From NCBI RefSeq assembly GCF_041296385.1, contig NC_091023.1:12648924-12712923 (forward strand): a stretch of DNA of 64,000 nt, in the 5' to 3' direction. The notes beneath the pieces are model-generated. The model ran no database searches. It was not told where the DNA came from and was given only the letters and a program-made list of their open reading frames with translations. A program made the translations under genes and the position numbers. Below, in pieces: positions 10,726-22,457 of this stretch. This stretch comes from Aphelocoma coerulescens. Taxonomy: Eukaryota > Chordata > Aves > Passeriformes > Corvidae. Every line of letters begins with the position of its first letter. Positions within the stretch are counted from its first letter, which is position 1.

Positions 10726-13700
10726 GTAAGCGAGGGGCATTGTTGCACACACCCTAGGAGCTGTACTGAATCATGAACCAGTGACAATTTGTCATATGCC
10801 AATCCAAAGGATGTGATGGGACATCCAAGGATGGGGCTGCTGCTTTTGCACTTTTTGGTGACGAGAATCCTGTGGAGGGATGGATTTGTTGGTTTGTTTT
10901 TTTTTTTTCCTGTTGGGAACAGTTACATTTCCAAACACTGCAACTGCTTCACACTGCTTGATTAGTGATTTGCTTGATTAGTGTCTAATCAGCAAAATCC
11001 AAGATGATTTGCAGTTTTGGATCTCTTCTAGACTCCTTCTGCTGCCCAGTCCAAAAGCTTATTGGAATGCCTGTGGTGGGATAATATTGCAGGGAGTATC
11101 TGAGACATAGTCCTTGACCCTGTTTTCACTTGTCAATAGCTCTTAATACTGTTCAATATTCTGTATGAATGAGAATAAGCTTGGGAAGTCTTGCTGGGTA
11201 GATGGGTTGATGGATCAATACTGACCTTTGCCATTACAACTGCAATTAACACTGAGTATGAACTGTAATAGGAGTAGCAGTTTCGGCACCAACGGAGATG
11301 GGGAGAGGGTTTTCAGGGTGATATTTTACTCTAAGGGTATTTTATGCCATTTTTGTTGTCTCTGAAAATGTCACTAAATTGAGAATAAAGATGAATGGAG
11401 AAAGGCTTGAGGATGTGACTAGTTTTAAATCAAATCTGTTATGTGTGGTTTGTTCCATTCTTTGCTTTTTTCCTTGACAATGCAAAACCTCTTAGGAGTG
11501 AGTTTAAGCATCTTCATTAAAAACAAGCTACAAATTCAGCTCATTTCTCTCACTGCACTTGCTGTGTGGTTTGTATGAAGAAATGATATTTATCTCTAGG
11601 AGATCTCACAAGCAGTGGGCAGACAGGGTTAGCAGCACAGTGCTGTCTGTGGCCATGGCAGAGAAGTCAGAAGCTTTTAAGGTCATACCCGTGTTCTCTA
11701 TTGTTTTGGTGTTGTTTTTTGTTTTTTTTTAGGGGTTGGGGACAGCAGCAAATATGTGAGGGGAAAAAGATCATTTTCACACACTTTGTATTGATGTAGC
11801 TTGAAAATGAGAACCAAAAACAAGAGAAAAAGGGCTGTGTGGGTGGAAAAGATCAAGGACAGTCAATCCACTTCAGAGTACTTTCTCTCTTTTCAAAAAA
11901 TAAAATAAAAGGCTTTTCCACTGTGTACCAAATCCCAAACTCTGCATTCAAGTGAGAAGCTATGTTTGTGGGTGGCTTTAACCCTAGTCCTTTAACTTAC
12001 TTTCTCATGGGCATTTTTTATTATGAAATACAGAATTGTGAGGGGGCCCACTTTAAGAAACAAGAGGAGACATCAAATAGTTGAAGTCTCCTATAATTTT
12101 GGCCAGCTTTGTTTATAAACTCAGGAAGACTATGTTTACAAGTAAAGAAATGGAAAAAGAAATTAATTCACACACTGTGTCCTGAAAAAGCATGAGTGGT
12201 TGAAAGGGTAAAATGAAATGGGAAAATGAGAATGAAAAACTGCAAAGGAAATTTAAAAGTAGCCAGGAGACATTAAGTGACTGGATGGAGAACAGCACAA
12301 TTTCATCCTTGAATACTGCTGGATTTTGCTGCCCTGACTAAATTAGTTTTTTAACATTACAAAGAGTTAAAAGCCCTCTCAAAGCTGTGCCCTCCTTGTG
12401 ATTGGAGAACAGCTGCCAGCACTACAATATAAGATTTTCATCTATCCACAGATATTTGTGTGGGTGGAAATAAAGAAAACATACTTTCCAGGTTGGACTA
12501 TATGGTATTCCCTTCTCCAGAAAAAAAAATTCCTTTTTGACCATGACTGGGAAGGAGTGGGAGGCTGCAGATACCTGTCTTGCCTCTGGCACTCCTGCCA
12601 GCTGCATGGCCAATACTCTGCTGCAGAGCAGTGAGAAGAGAGTCAAAAGTGCCGGGGGGATTGATCTTCCTGGATGGGTTCAAGTGCAGGATGTTCCCCA
12701 ATGTATCTGGGAGAAAAAAGTGGTATTGATCTGTTCTGTGGGAATGTTAAACTTGCACTGTACAGAAAAAAAATCTCATTAAAACTCCCCAAGATGCTCT
12801 TTGCTGCTATTGTTGGCTTTTCTAAAAAACATTTTTCTTAACATCAGTTTTCCTTAGATTAAACTGCCTCAAGTGTAACAGGATCAATGCAGCTATCTGG
12901 GGACTGATTTTGGTAAAAAAATAATTGTAATACAGCAAATAAAAGCTATTTGCCATGTTATCTAGTGAAAAGCAAGGCAGAATCTTTTTTTGTTCTGAAG
13001 CACTGAAAACCTGTAATTCCAGCTCTTTAGGTGATTTTTTCTCTCTGTCCTGTGCTAGAGCTAGTTCTCAATGTGACAATCCTGCCAATCAAAGATGATG
13101 TAATATATACTTTTAAAAAATTTTTTTAGAAAAACCAGCTAATGTGTTTGAAAGTAAATGCAGTTGAATGTGACTGTAACCTTTATAACATGGCAGCTCT
13201 ATATAAACTCTAGTGGATCAGATCCTTTCTTTTATGTTCTTTTGAATTATTACAGAAGTTATTATATAAATAGTGGTATATTTTATGATATTTTTAGACT
13301 GCTGCAGTAAAATTAAAAAAAAATACAATAGTAAGTCTCCTTCCCTTTTTGGATTCCATATATAGATTACCCGTCTCTCAGATTTTTGAGTGTTTTCGAT
13401 GTTGGTTAATTGTTTGGGTCTAAATTGTTTCTGAAAATGAAAGTTCATTTCACTGCTAATATGTTACACAAGTAATACCTTGGGGTTGCACTGTTTATCA
13501 GCTGAAGATCTCCAAGTAGTTTGGAAATGTGTTATTTATTATGTATCTGTAGAATAATGAGGGAGCTTTGTTAAATTCATGGCCTGTACAGTCATGTTTA
13601 CAGCCAAGCCTGCACTTAGAGGAGTGGTCAGAAAGGAGAGCCTGTCCCCTCTGGACTTCATTTATGGGGGTGAAACTCCCTCTGGTTAGGAACTAACTGA

Positions 13701-16242
13701 AAGCTTTCTGAAAGTTCAGCAGTGAAAGGTAGGGCCAAAGCACTTGCATCAATTCAATTTACCTTTTTTTCCCTCAGTTTGCCTGGTATGCAAATGTACC
13801 TCTACAAATGCAGTCTGCCTCTGTTTCTCCTTTTGAGTTAAAGATGGCATTAGTAGTAACTCAGCATCCAGAACAAGGGCAGTTTGATTCCAGAGATAGT
13901 ACAGCAGCAGAGGACCTGGTCTCTTATGATTCATCACTTCTGAGAAAAAAGATATGGACAGATCAAGGTTTACTTGTTTGATCTAGTTCCATTTTTTTTC
14001 TGTGAATGCAGCAGTCTTTTAGCAGTATAATCCCTTAGACCATCATTTTTGCTTGACAGCAGCTAATTGCTCACATTTTTGTCAACTTTTTGACCTTTAA
14101 ATGGTGCCACTTTTGACAGCACTTGAAAATGGTGACTGCTTTTAGAGAAAGAAAGAAGAAACAAGGCATGCATTTCCACATTAATTAGGATATGTAGTGC
14201 ATTAATGACAATCATGTTGTCAGAAAACTTTAGACACTTGGAAGGCTGTCATGATGGGCAGTTGTTATTTCTTGTCATCTTCCTTTGTTTTTCATATCCA
14301 TAAAAGTTACAAGTGTCCCCAAGGGTAATGTGGCTTGGCGCACAGTGTTTTCAACAGAATACTGCTACTGACATGAGAGGAAAATCATTGTATAATGTAC
14401 TGCCAGACTGCCTGTAGGGAGAAACTGGTGGGGAAAGGAGGTGCTGTGACAGTCCCCATGTCATGTGGATAATGCCTGACTTGCTAGGTGATCTGGACAA
14501 GCAATTTCTGAATCCAGGAGACTTTGCCGTGTTTGGGGTACTAGATTTCTTCTGAAAGACCTGAGCACACAGCTCTGACCTGTGCTGTAGGTCTGGCTTC
14601 ACCTCAACATGACAGCTCATGCAGCTGCGATGTGGGTTTGATATCCTGCCCCATCCCAAACAAGGAAGCAGGCTGGAGCTGATGGTTGTCAACAGAACTG
14701 TTTGTTTTTGCTGTCACACAGACCTCCTCAAATGTTGGGGCTCCATTTCTATTGTGTGACTATGTGGATGGAAAAGCTGCAGGGGAAAAAAATGGTGAGG
14801 GTGTAGTTGCCACTGGAATAATTTACTGAGCTTGTAGTTACCTTTGTGGTGCTGTCACTGGCCAAAGAAAGCCTCTGGGAAAAGATGTGAAGCACTGTAA
14901 TCACTTGGTTTTGCCTTAGTGGAATGCCTGTGTATAACTTTAGATTTAAACATATACAGACACCTTTCACGTCTGCCTTTTCTGGTTCACAGATTGAGGC
15001 CCCAGCACTTAGTAAACTGCTTTTACAGGCTTCTCTCTACTATACTTGCACAGAGGACTGTACAAGTCTTCTGAGTACAGCCAGACTTTGAAAGCAGAAC
15101 ATTACTGAAGAAAAGGTAAATCCACAGGAAAGTGTAAGTGCATATTTCAAGACATTGAAAGATTAACTTCCCTCTAGGACTCTTATAGCAGGTTTTTAAA
15201 AAATAGAATACAAGAATAAATGTTCACTATGTTTTGGTTGGGATTTTTTTATCAAAGGTTCCCTTCTGACCTGTTTCAAAATCAGTTTTTACTATACCTC
15301 TTATATTGTCTTTTAGTATTTGACTGTGGTTGACCTTATATGAAGCAGACTTGTGAATCCTAGGAGAGCTCTTTACTGTCATTATCCTACATATTTGTTA
15401 GTTATTAGTAGTTGAACTATTTATTTTCAAGTAGGTGGATTGAGTCACTGAGTTCTGGAATTATATTGATAAAATCTGGATACTAGATACCTTGTCTCAG
15501 TAAGCACATGACTTCCGAACACTTAAAAGATGGTTTTTCCCTGACTTAAGTATATCAATACTTATATTTGTAGACCTTTGAATAGTCAGTATAAAGTTAC
15601 AGAGAAGTAGTGAAATGGCACAGGTAATGTTATAAATATTCAGCCTTCATAAAAGCAAAAATAAGATCTTCTAGGGGAGAGGGGGTCAGATGCTGCTGCT
15701 TTAGGCTTCTGGTAAAAGTGATGTGGGTTCTTCTGGCTAAGCTCTGAGTTTCTCTTGTCTGTCTTTTATCGAAAACAAAAGCCTGATCCTTCTGTTGGAG
15801 ATAAATGTGCCCTTTCCACCTTTCAGAGACATGGAAAATGCTGTCATATGCTATATGTGACCTTGAGTTTTGCAGGATTTTGTTGTTTAAATATCTAAAA
15901 TATTTTCAAGTTAAAAATGTCTACATGAAAGATCCCAAATAAAAAGTGTCTGTATTTCATTGTTTATAAATCCTGAAAATAACTTATTTACTTACAAACC
16001 AGGAGTACTTTTAGAGCACTGTGTATATTCATAATATTTCTCCCAGTAAAATAATGACGGAAATTGAAGCATGAAATGTTAATTAAATGTTAAATGTTTT
16101 CTTTTTCATCGTGTTCTGCACCTTCTGAAAAAATTCTGAGAAGCAACCTGGAGCAGGATGGCTTATTCTGTATCGTAATTGACTAAGATCTCACAAAGGA
16201 ACTGTTTCCTAGCTCTGGGCTGTGCACATTAGTATTTAGATG

Positions 16243-16751
16243 TGTACTGGGTTTGCATGGCAGGGTTCTGATAGCAGGGGTGGCTACAGAGGTGTTGTCT
16301 GTGAGCAGCTGCTTGAGCCTTCACCTACATCTGACACAGCCAACACCTGCCAGCTCCAAGACAGAGCTACTGGGGGCCAAGGCAGAGTCCATCAGTGTGG
16401 TAAAAACACTTCAGTGATAACAGTTAAGAAAGCAGCCAGCAGGGCAGGGAGGAAATAGAGAACTTGAGAGTGAAGTTAAGCTGTTGAAGAAGGGAGGAGT
16501 GGGCAAAAGCCATGATAAGATTTATGCTTTATTTCTCATTATCCTGCTCTGATTTGATTGGTAATAAATTAAATTAATTTCCCCAAGATGTGTCTGCTTT
16601 GCCCATGGGAGTAACTGGTGAGTGATCTCTCCCTTCCCTTATCTTGATCTAAGAGCCTTTTGCTTTATTTTCTTCCTTGTCCATCTGAGGAGGGAAGTGA
16701 TAGAACATCTTTGGTGGGCACCTGGAATCCAGGCAGAGTCAACCCACCACA
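16243..16751 (+). mobile_element. Solo LTR of an avian endogenous retrovirus
   Basis: The segment opens TGTACTGGGTTTGCATGG and closes CAACCCACCACA. Both ends, and blocks between them (for example CTCATTATCCTGCTCTGATT and TGGTGGGCACCTGG), match a bird LTR that I know from memory. It ends in TG...CA as LTRs do. AATAAA at 16563-16568 is a plausible polyadenylation signal. No primer-binding site or gag/pol sequence follows, so it is a solo LTR. It is shorter than the long form I recall, apparently through loss of a middle block of short GC-rich repeats. I see no clear target-site duplication. A 72-codon frame at its left end is simply LTR sequence. Subfamily assignment needs a repeat library. Confidence 0.85.
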
Positions 16752-19700
16752 GCCTGCAAGGGGGACATGGAGAACTTAACCTTGAAGATATGACATTGAA
16801 ATTTTATTTATTAGTGTGTTTTAATAGGCCAGTCTAAATACTTGTACAATATGAATAGGATTAATTGTTTACTTCATTTAGATAAATATTTAGGGCAAAA
16901 TGCATGTCCCCCTCCCCTGCCTGCAGCTCTCTGGGGGTTTACTGCTCATTTTCCTCTGCTAGCTATGCATATGGCCTTCAATGTGAGTGAAAATAATGAG
17001 AACAACTATTACAAAAAAATATCCAGATAATTTTATATATAATTAAAACACTAAACCCCCTCTTTAAAAAAAAGTGCTGTACAAGTAGCAGTTCTTACTG
17101 TTCATACTGAATTCTGTGTAAGGCTCTTAACAACAGATGTTTTCAGACAACTAATTTTTCTATTTTTCATGGGAGACAAAAGAAATATTCAAAATACTGA
17201 GTTTAATGGGATACATTTTTCAATAAGAGTACATTGACCTGCTGGCATTGCTGTGGTCTGCGCTGATGAAAGTGTGACCTTGCTTTGGAGCTGCAAGCTA
17301 TTTATTCTGGGCTCAATGTGCCTTTTGAGAATGTGGCCAGCAGTTCTCTTTTGTCTGAAAGAAGCATGCCCAGCTTGAATTGTAGAGAAAATGGCTTGCT
17401 TTAAAAATGATAATCCCTGGAAATAAACCTGAAGACTCTAGAGGAGGAAAATGTTTGTCTGCATCTTACCGTGCAATTTATTGAGGTTTAGACATTTAAA
17501 TACTGTTGAATCAGGGTCTAAATTATTTTTAAGTAGTAAAGTAGTTTTTTTATTTTTTAAATAGGCTTTATAAATGCATTCTTGGTTAAAAAAGATGGTG
17601 ATAGCATGATACAAGTAGACTTCAGCTCTGGTTTTGAGATGCTTTCACCTGTCCCAGTCTCCCTGCATGGGGCCAGAATCCTGCAGTGCAGATTTTTCCC
17701 CTGTATGTTGCTTGCATCTTTTTTTTAAGATACTGTTTTTCAGGATACAGTCTCCAATTCTGAATTCCTTTACCAAATGTCTGACCTTGTGTTTGGCTGT
17801 GAATAGCTTTGACTTGCCAGCTTAGCCAGTTTGCCTTTATGGCCATCTTACCCTTCTCAATATTTAGTACCAGTCTAGTGACTCAGTGATTCTAAACATT
17901 TTATCAGCAGTGACTGCAGTGACTCTCCCATTAATTTCCAGCCCATTGTTTTGCTTTCTCTGTTTCTTTGGATTTGGGATTTTTTGTTGTTGTTTTATTT
18001 TGGTTTTGTAACTCTAACAGAAACTGGAGAAAGAATTGCCTGTAAAATTTGAACCTTATGTATCTTGGAGACATTATATCAATCACTGGATATGGAGAAC
18101 CTGTGCAGATCAATCCAGGTAGGTTTGGGTTTTATGTAAAAAAAATCTCATCTTCTCACTATAGTAATTTCTGTCTCTGTTAGCTCTGCTTTCACTCAGC
18201 AGTAGCAGAAAGGGATGAACCCCCCATTTATGTGCAAGAGAAACTGTTTAATTTATCCCTGAGCACGATTCCTTATATTCTTCTGCTGTAGTCCAGCAAA
18301 ATCACATCATAGGAGTCAAAAGACGTTCCGTGAATATTTACCAAAGGTTGCCTGGAGGTGTGTGCTTTTTTATCTTAGAGGGTCATGGACCTGACAGTTG
18401 CTTGTTCTGGGGTTTGCAATGCAAGGGGGATGAGTTCCTGTAAATAATGACAGGACTGAAGGGTTCTTAAAACATTAACTGCTTCAGTACCCTAAGGATG
18501 TAAAGAATGTGCCCAATAAAAGTTACCCTACTGTGACCCCTTAGTTTCACTGGATTTTCTTGCTCTTTTCTGTAATGTTTCTTCCCTAATAAAATGTCTC
18601 TGCACACAAGGGATTACCCTGTAAAAGCATATGCTGCAGGCATTGAAATACAGAATAGTGATTTTATTTTTCATTCTCATCCACAATGGAAGAGGGAAAA
18701 ACATTATATTTTTTTTTCTTTTGAGAATAAAATTCTTAGTGACCCAGTGAATCACCCTTAGCATTTTTTTCCCTCCTTCTTTTCTATATTCTAGAAAAAA
18801 AATCCCATAATTGCAAAGTCCTTGGTGGCTGAAATCAATACATCATCTTCATTTTATTTGGAGTTACCCAGAGTCCTTAGGAAATCTGGGCCATAATTAA
18901 AGTCAGTACAGAGTTCTAATAGGTGTGAGACAGCTCTCGTCTGTCTTGTCTCAGGGTAGTGTGTTTTAATAACTGAATTGTGAGCTCTTCTCAGAGAGGC
19001 TGAGCATCCAGGCAGAGGTATATCATTACAGGGAGTGATTTACAGAGCTACAGCATACTTGTGCACAGCCAAGTGCAATTATTTAGATGGTTCATGTTAC
19101 TCTTAAATTTGATACTATTTTGACATGTTTCTTCAGATATTTGTATGAGGAGAGGATAAATAGAGCAAGGCTGTTATTTCCTTGCACTTTGAAGCTTGTT
19201 GATCTCCCTTCATTTAAAAGATTGCCTATTAACTGCAATTTTGTCTGTGTTTGTATCTGCAAATGTTAATTAACATTCTAGTTTATGGATTTCAGAAACT
19301 TGATTTCAAATCTATAACTCTTTTTGCCTGGATGCCAAAAATCCTTTTAGCCTTGTACTTGATACTGATGTGAGAATGAGATAAGGCCTTCTTTATGGTG
19401 TGGGATTTTTTCTTCTTTCTATGATTGCTATAGAAGTATCTGTTTAGAGGGATGTGATAAAAATAATCCTTACTGAAGTTTCTTAATGGGCAGACAGTGG
19501 GTGAGTAGGTCAAGGTGACAACATAAAAATGTACACTTCAAAAACTGCGTGAAAAATAAAAATTCCTTTGTGTTCTGAGATTACAACTGCGTGTTATCCT
19601 AAGTGGTTTTTTAATTTCAAAATATTGGAGAATTCTTTGTTGTGGTGGGCAACCAGAGATAGCAGAGTTAACTTTTTAAAAAGTCAAGAGTTGCCTCACT

Positions 19701-19825
19701 GTGACTAATAACAATGAATTTATTTACAGTTCTGAGTTTTTAAAGTCAACTGATATCCTCTGTTCCACATGACGTCTTTGTCTTTAAACTGGAAACACAT
19801 GGATTTGACAGATGGACCACTCAGA
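16752..19825. other. Non-coding stretch, no gene seen
   Basis: AT-rich DNA between the solo LTR and the next repeat cluster. Frames reach at most 78 codons and none resembles a known protein. I see no repeat or RNA gene. Confidence 0.65.
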
Positions 19826-20170
19826 TGTTGAGGAACATATTCAGTGCAGGTACCTCAGTGTATGAGCTGCAGGTTGAGCTCTGGGGGCAGGAGCCCAAGG
19901 CAAGAGGCCATGAAGTGCTGGGGACCTGTGTGGCAGCCAGGTGAACAGACCCTGGGGAGACACGGCAGGAGCCCACGACCCCCACACTTTCCCTTGCTTA
20001 GACTGTGATGGTATAAAAGCCCAGGGGTTCCATTGTTCAGAATCCCTTCTTGGAGGCACAAACTTGAGCTATTTTGTTATTTTATTGTTTTATCGTTAAA
20101 TTATTACACTATGATTAAATTATTTTAAGGACCTGGATGTCTGAATTTCTGCTGTTGGAATCCTGGGGTC
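19826..20170 (+). mobile_element. LTR-like segment with TATA box
   Basis: The segment is more GC-rich than its flanks on the left. It begins TGTTGAGGAACATATTCAG and contains a strong TATA box (TATAAAAG, 20012-20019), followed by an AT-rich block (20072-20125). This order (U3-like part, TATA, R/U5-like part) fits a retroviral LTR read on the plus strand. The right end is unclear: the sequence runs on through TGGAATCCTGGGGTCAAGC towards the CR1 fragment. No gag/pol sequence is present. I recognise the layout rather than a specific family, so a different repeat with an internal promoter is possible. Confidence 0.5.
20012..20019 (+). promoter_or_regulatory. TATA box within the LTR-like segment
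   Basis: TATAAAAG in the context GGTATAAAAGCC matches the RNA polymerase II core-promoter consensus. If active, transcription would begin near 20040. It supports reading the surrounding segment as an LTR. Confidence 0.5.
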
Positions 20171-20259
20171 AAGCTGGTGAGGAAATGTGGTCTGATTGTG
20201 TGAGTGGGGTGTGTAGCTGTGAAGGGGCTTTGGTCACAGCTCAGGTGGTGTGAGTGTGA

Positions 20260-20835
20260 CAGTGGCTCCTGGATGGTTGGACAGGGAAGTTTCCTTAACA
20301 GAGTTGTGGTCAACAGCTGGATGGCCAGGTGGGGACCAGTGATGAATGGTGTTCTCTGGGGTTATATTGGGATGAGCACAGTTTAACATCTTTATTGGCA
20401 ACATGAACAGTGGGATCGAGTGCACTTCCAGTCAGTTTGTCAATGACACCGAGCTGCGTGGTGTGGTCAATGGGCTGGAGGGAAGGGATGCCATTCAGAG
20501 GGACCTGGACAGACTGGAGAGGTGAACCTGTGTGGGCCTCATGAAGTTCAACAAGGCCAAGTGCAAGGTCCTGCACCTGGGTCAGGGCAATCCCAAGCAG
20601 AGGCTGGGCAGAGAAGGGGTGAAGAGCAGCCCTGAGGGGAAGCACTTGGGGGTGCTGGTGGAGGAGAAGCTCAACACGAGCCGGCCATGAGCACTCACAG
20701 CCCAGAGAGACAAACGTGTCCTGGGCTGCATCCAGAGCAGCGTGAGCAGCAGGGCAGGGAGGGGAGTTCTGCCCCTCTGCTCTGCTCAGACCCCACCTGC
20801 AGGGCTGCATCCAGCCCTGGGGTCCACAACACCTA
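20260..20835 (+). pseudogene. Internal fragment of a CR1 LINE (reverse transcriptase end of ORF2), decayed
   Basis: The plus strand matches the C-terminal part of CR1 ORF2 as I know it. It shows an RVVVN-type block near 20300, an F-N-I-F-I block near 20386-20400, an R-D-L-D-R-L block near 20500 and an F-N-K-A-K-C block near 20550. The FADD box of the reverse transcriptase reads F-V-N-D (20436-20447), so a catalytic aspartate is lost. In-frame TGA codons at 20523-20525 and 20688-20690 and a frame change near 20380 also break it. The match fades after about 20835, before the CR1 3'UTR and its 8-bp terminal repeats. The copy therefore lacks both ends, unlike the usual 5'-truncated CR1. A 166-codon frame on the opposite strand (20310-20810) is its shadow. 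Confidence 0.85.
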
Positions 20836-22403
20836 GAGCAGGAAAAAGAGCAAATTCTGCCATTCTATTTGATGTCACTCTATCATGTTAACAACTAGAA
20901 ACAGTTGTCATGGGTCAGGGTCCCATTGCTCAACTACTGTACTAGTGCAAAGCAGAAATGTGTAGAAGAGGAAGAAAGGCATATACAACATATACATAAA
21001 ATCCTGTTTACAGGCTGAGTCTAAAAATGGGTCACCACTGTTGCCTTAAATGACAAGGGTATATTTTCATGCTTTCAGAACAGTCACTGAATTTGTTTAG
21101 TTCAAACCAGTCAGAGATATATGCTTTGCCATTTGTTGTCATGAGCAAAGAGGATGGAGCACCAGTCCCCAAAAATGTCCCTCCTCAAGAACACCAAGCT
21201 TCTGTTGTAGTAGATGTGTAGTCATGGGTCTTTAACTGTATGGTAGAAACAAGTGACATAAGGGGATATTACCTGTGTGATAGGGTCTTGACATGGAGTA
21301 AATTCAAATGCAGATGATGAAATTAGTGAATCAGTCTGTTAAACAGTAATTTAGGTTTCTGTGCTGTCCTAGATGCCAAATTGTAGATGATTTTTTTCTT
21401 TGTGTCAGAGACTCCTGTGTGTTTTCATGACGGGATCAGCGATTGCTTTTAGTGGTGTTAAGAAACTTAATCTTGGATGGTGGAAAGATTTTTGTCAGTT
21501 TTCTAAAAGACAAATGTACTCACATGGCAGAATGGCTTCATCTGAGCATCCTGCTCATAAGATTAATGACAAATCCAGAAAGAAGTCTTGTGATATGGGT
21601 AGAATTGATCTCACTTCAGAGGAAAACTGTTGTATGAACACAAGATCAAGTACAGGGCATGGTTAGGCAGTTATGTTGGCTGAAACAGTACTTAATTTAG
21701 TACCATGGAAATCTTATCTTAAGCAGCCTCTGCCTTTCCCGCTTTAAAGGCCTGTGGATATTGTGGTGTGACTGTGACAACAAAAGTTAGAGATGGTGCA
21801 TCATTTGGTAATAAGAAAATATGATCTAGATACAAATCTAGATTTCATTGGATATTTAAAAAATAATGGCCTGGAAAGAACTAGAAAATAATTCTATGCT
21901 AATTAGCAAAGCTTATGGCAGAGGATGTGGCTTATACGGGGTCACTGAAAGCACGCTTACGTTTCCAGGCATCAGTAAGGAAGAGAGAACACAAACTGAG
22001 GTATGGGAGAACAGTCAGAAAAGGGAAGGTTGACAGGAGGGCTAAGGATGAGTGAACAGAGCAGAAGAATTTTTTTTTTTTGTGAAAGTGAGTGCAGTTT
22101 GAGGTTCATTAGGCAACCACAAATTTCTTGTGCCTCCTGAATTTCTTTGTTGTTGTTGTTTGTTTTTCGGTCTTTTTAGAAATTTTTACTTATTTATTTG
22201 GGTTTTTTTTTTCATTTTGGTGGCTGGTGGTGTTGTTACCTTACCTTCATGAAGCTATTGCATTTGGTTCCATATCAGAAATTCAAGATGAGATTTAACA
22301 GATGAATTCAAAATATTCAGTTCACAACTCTACCTGCTGAAGCATATTATGAGATTGTTGGTCTCTGTAATGCTGTGACCAAATAGATAAAATTATAATT
22401 ATC
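20836..22403. other. Non-coding stretch, no gene seen
   Basis: No gene is supported. Near 22070-22080 there is a T11 run. From about 22147 to 22215 the sequence is T/G-rich with GTT repeats. Frames reach at most 88 codons and resemble nothing I know. Confidence 0.65.
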
Positions 22404-22457
22404 TGTGTGTGTGTGTGTGTGTATATATATATGTATATATATATCATATATATATAA
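22404..22457. repeat. Compound (TG)9-(TA)n microsatellite
   Basis: Nine TG units (22404-22421) run into TA repeats interrupted by single G and C changes. Alternating purine-pyrimidine DNA of this sort can adopt Z-form or extrude cruciforms, and it is a likely polymorphic locus. Confidence 0.9.

Larger units (their letters stand above)
8720..16242. other. Non-coding stretch with two candidate exons
   Basis: No gene is supported. The only segments with a gene-like organisation are the candidate exons at 9796-9934 and 10633-10725, described separately. The remaining sequence is AT-rich with scattered T-runs. A 113-codon minus-strand frame at 14351-14692 and a 101-codon one at 10497-10802 lack recognisable content. 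Confidence 0.6.

Noticed and set aside
11630..11653. TAGCAGCACA at the start of a short inverted repeat, reminiscent of the miR-15/16 seed
   Set aside because: Only the first ten bases resemble miR-15. The stem is about 7 bp and no precursor-sized hairpin forms.
16240..16458. 72-codon frame at the left end of the solo LTR
   Set aside because: It is non-coding LTR sequence that happens to be open.
20310..20810. 166-codon minus-strand frame
   Set aside because: It is the antisense of the CR1 reverse transcriptase fragment, not a gene.
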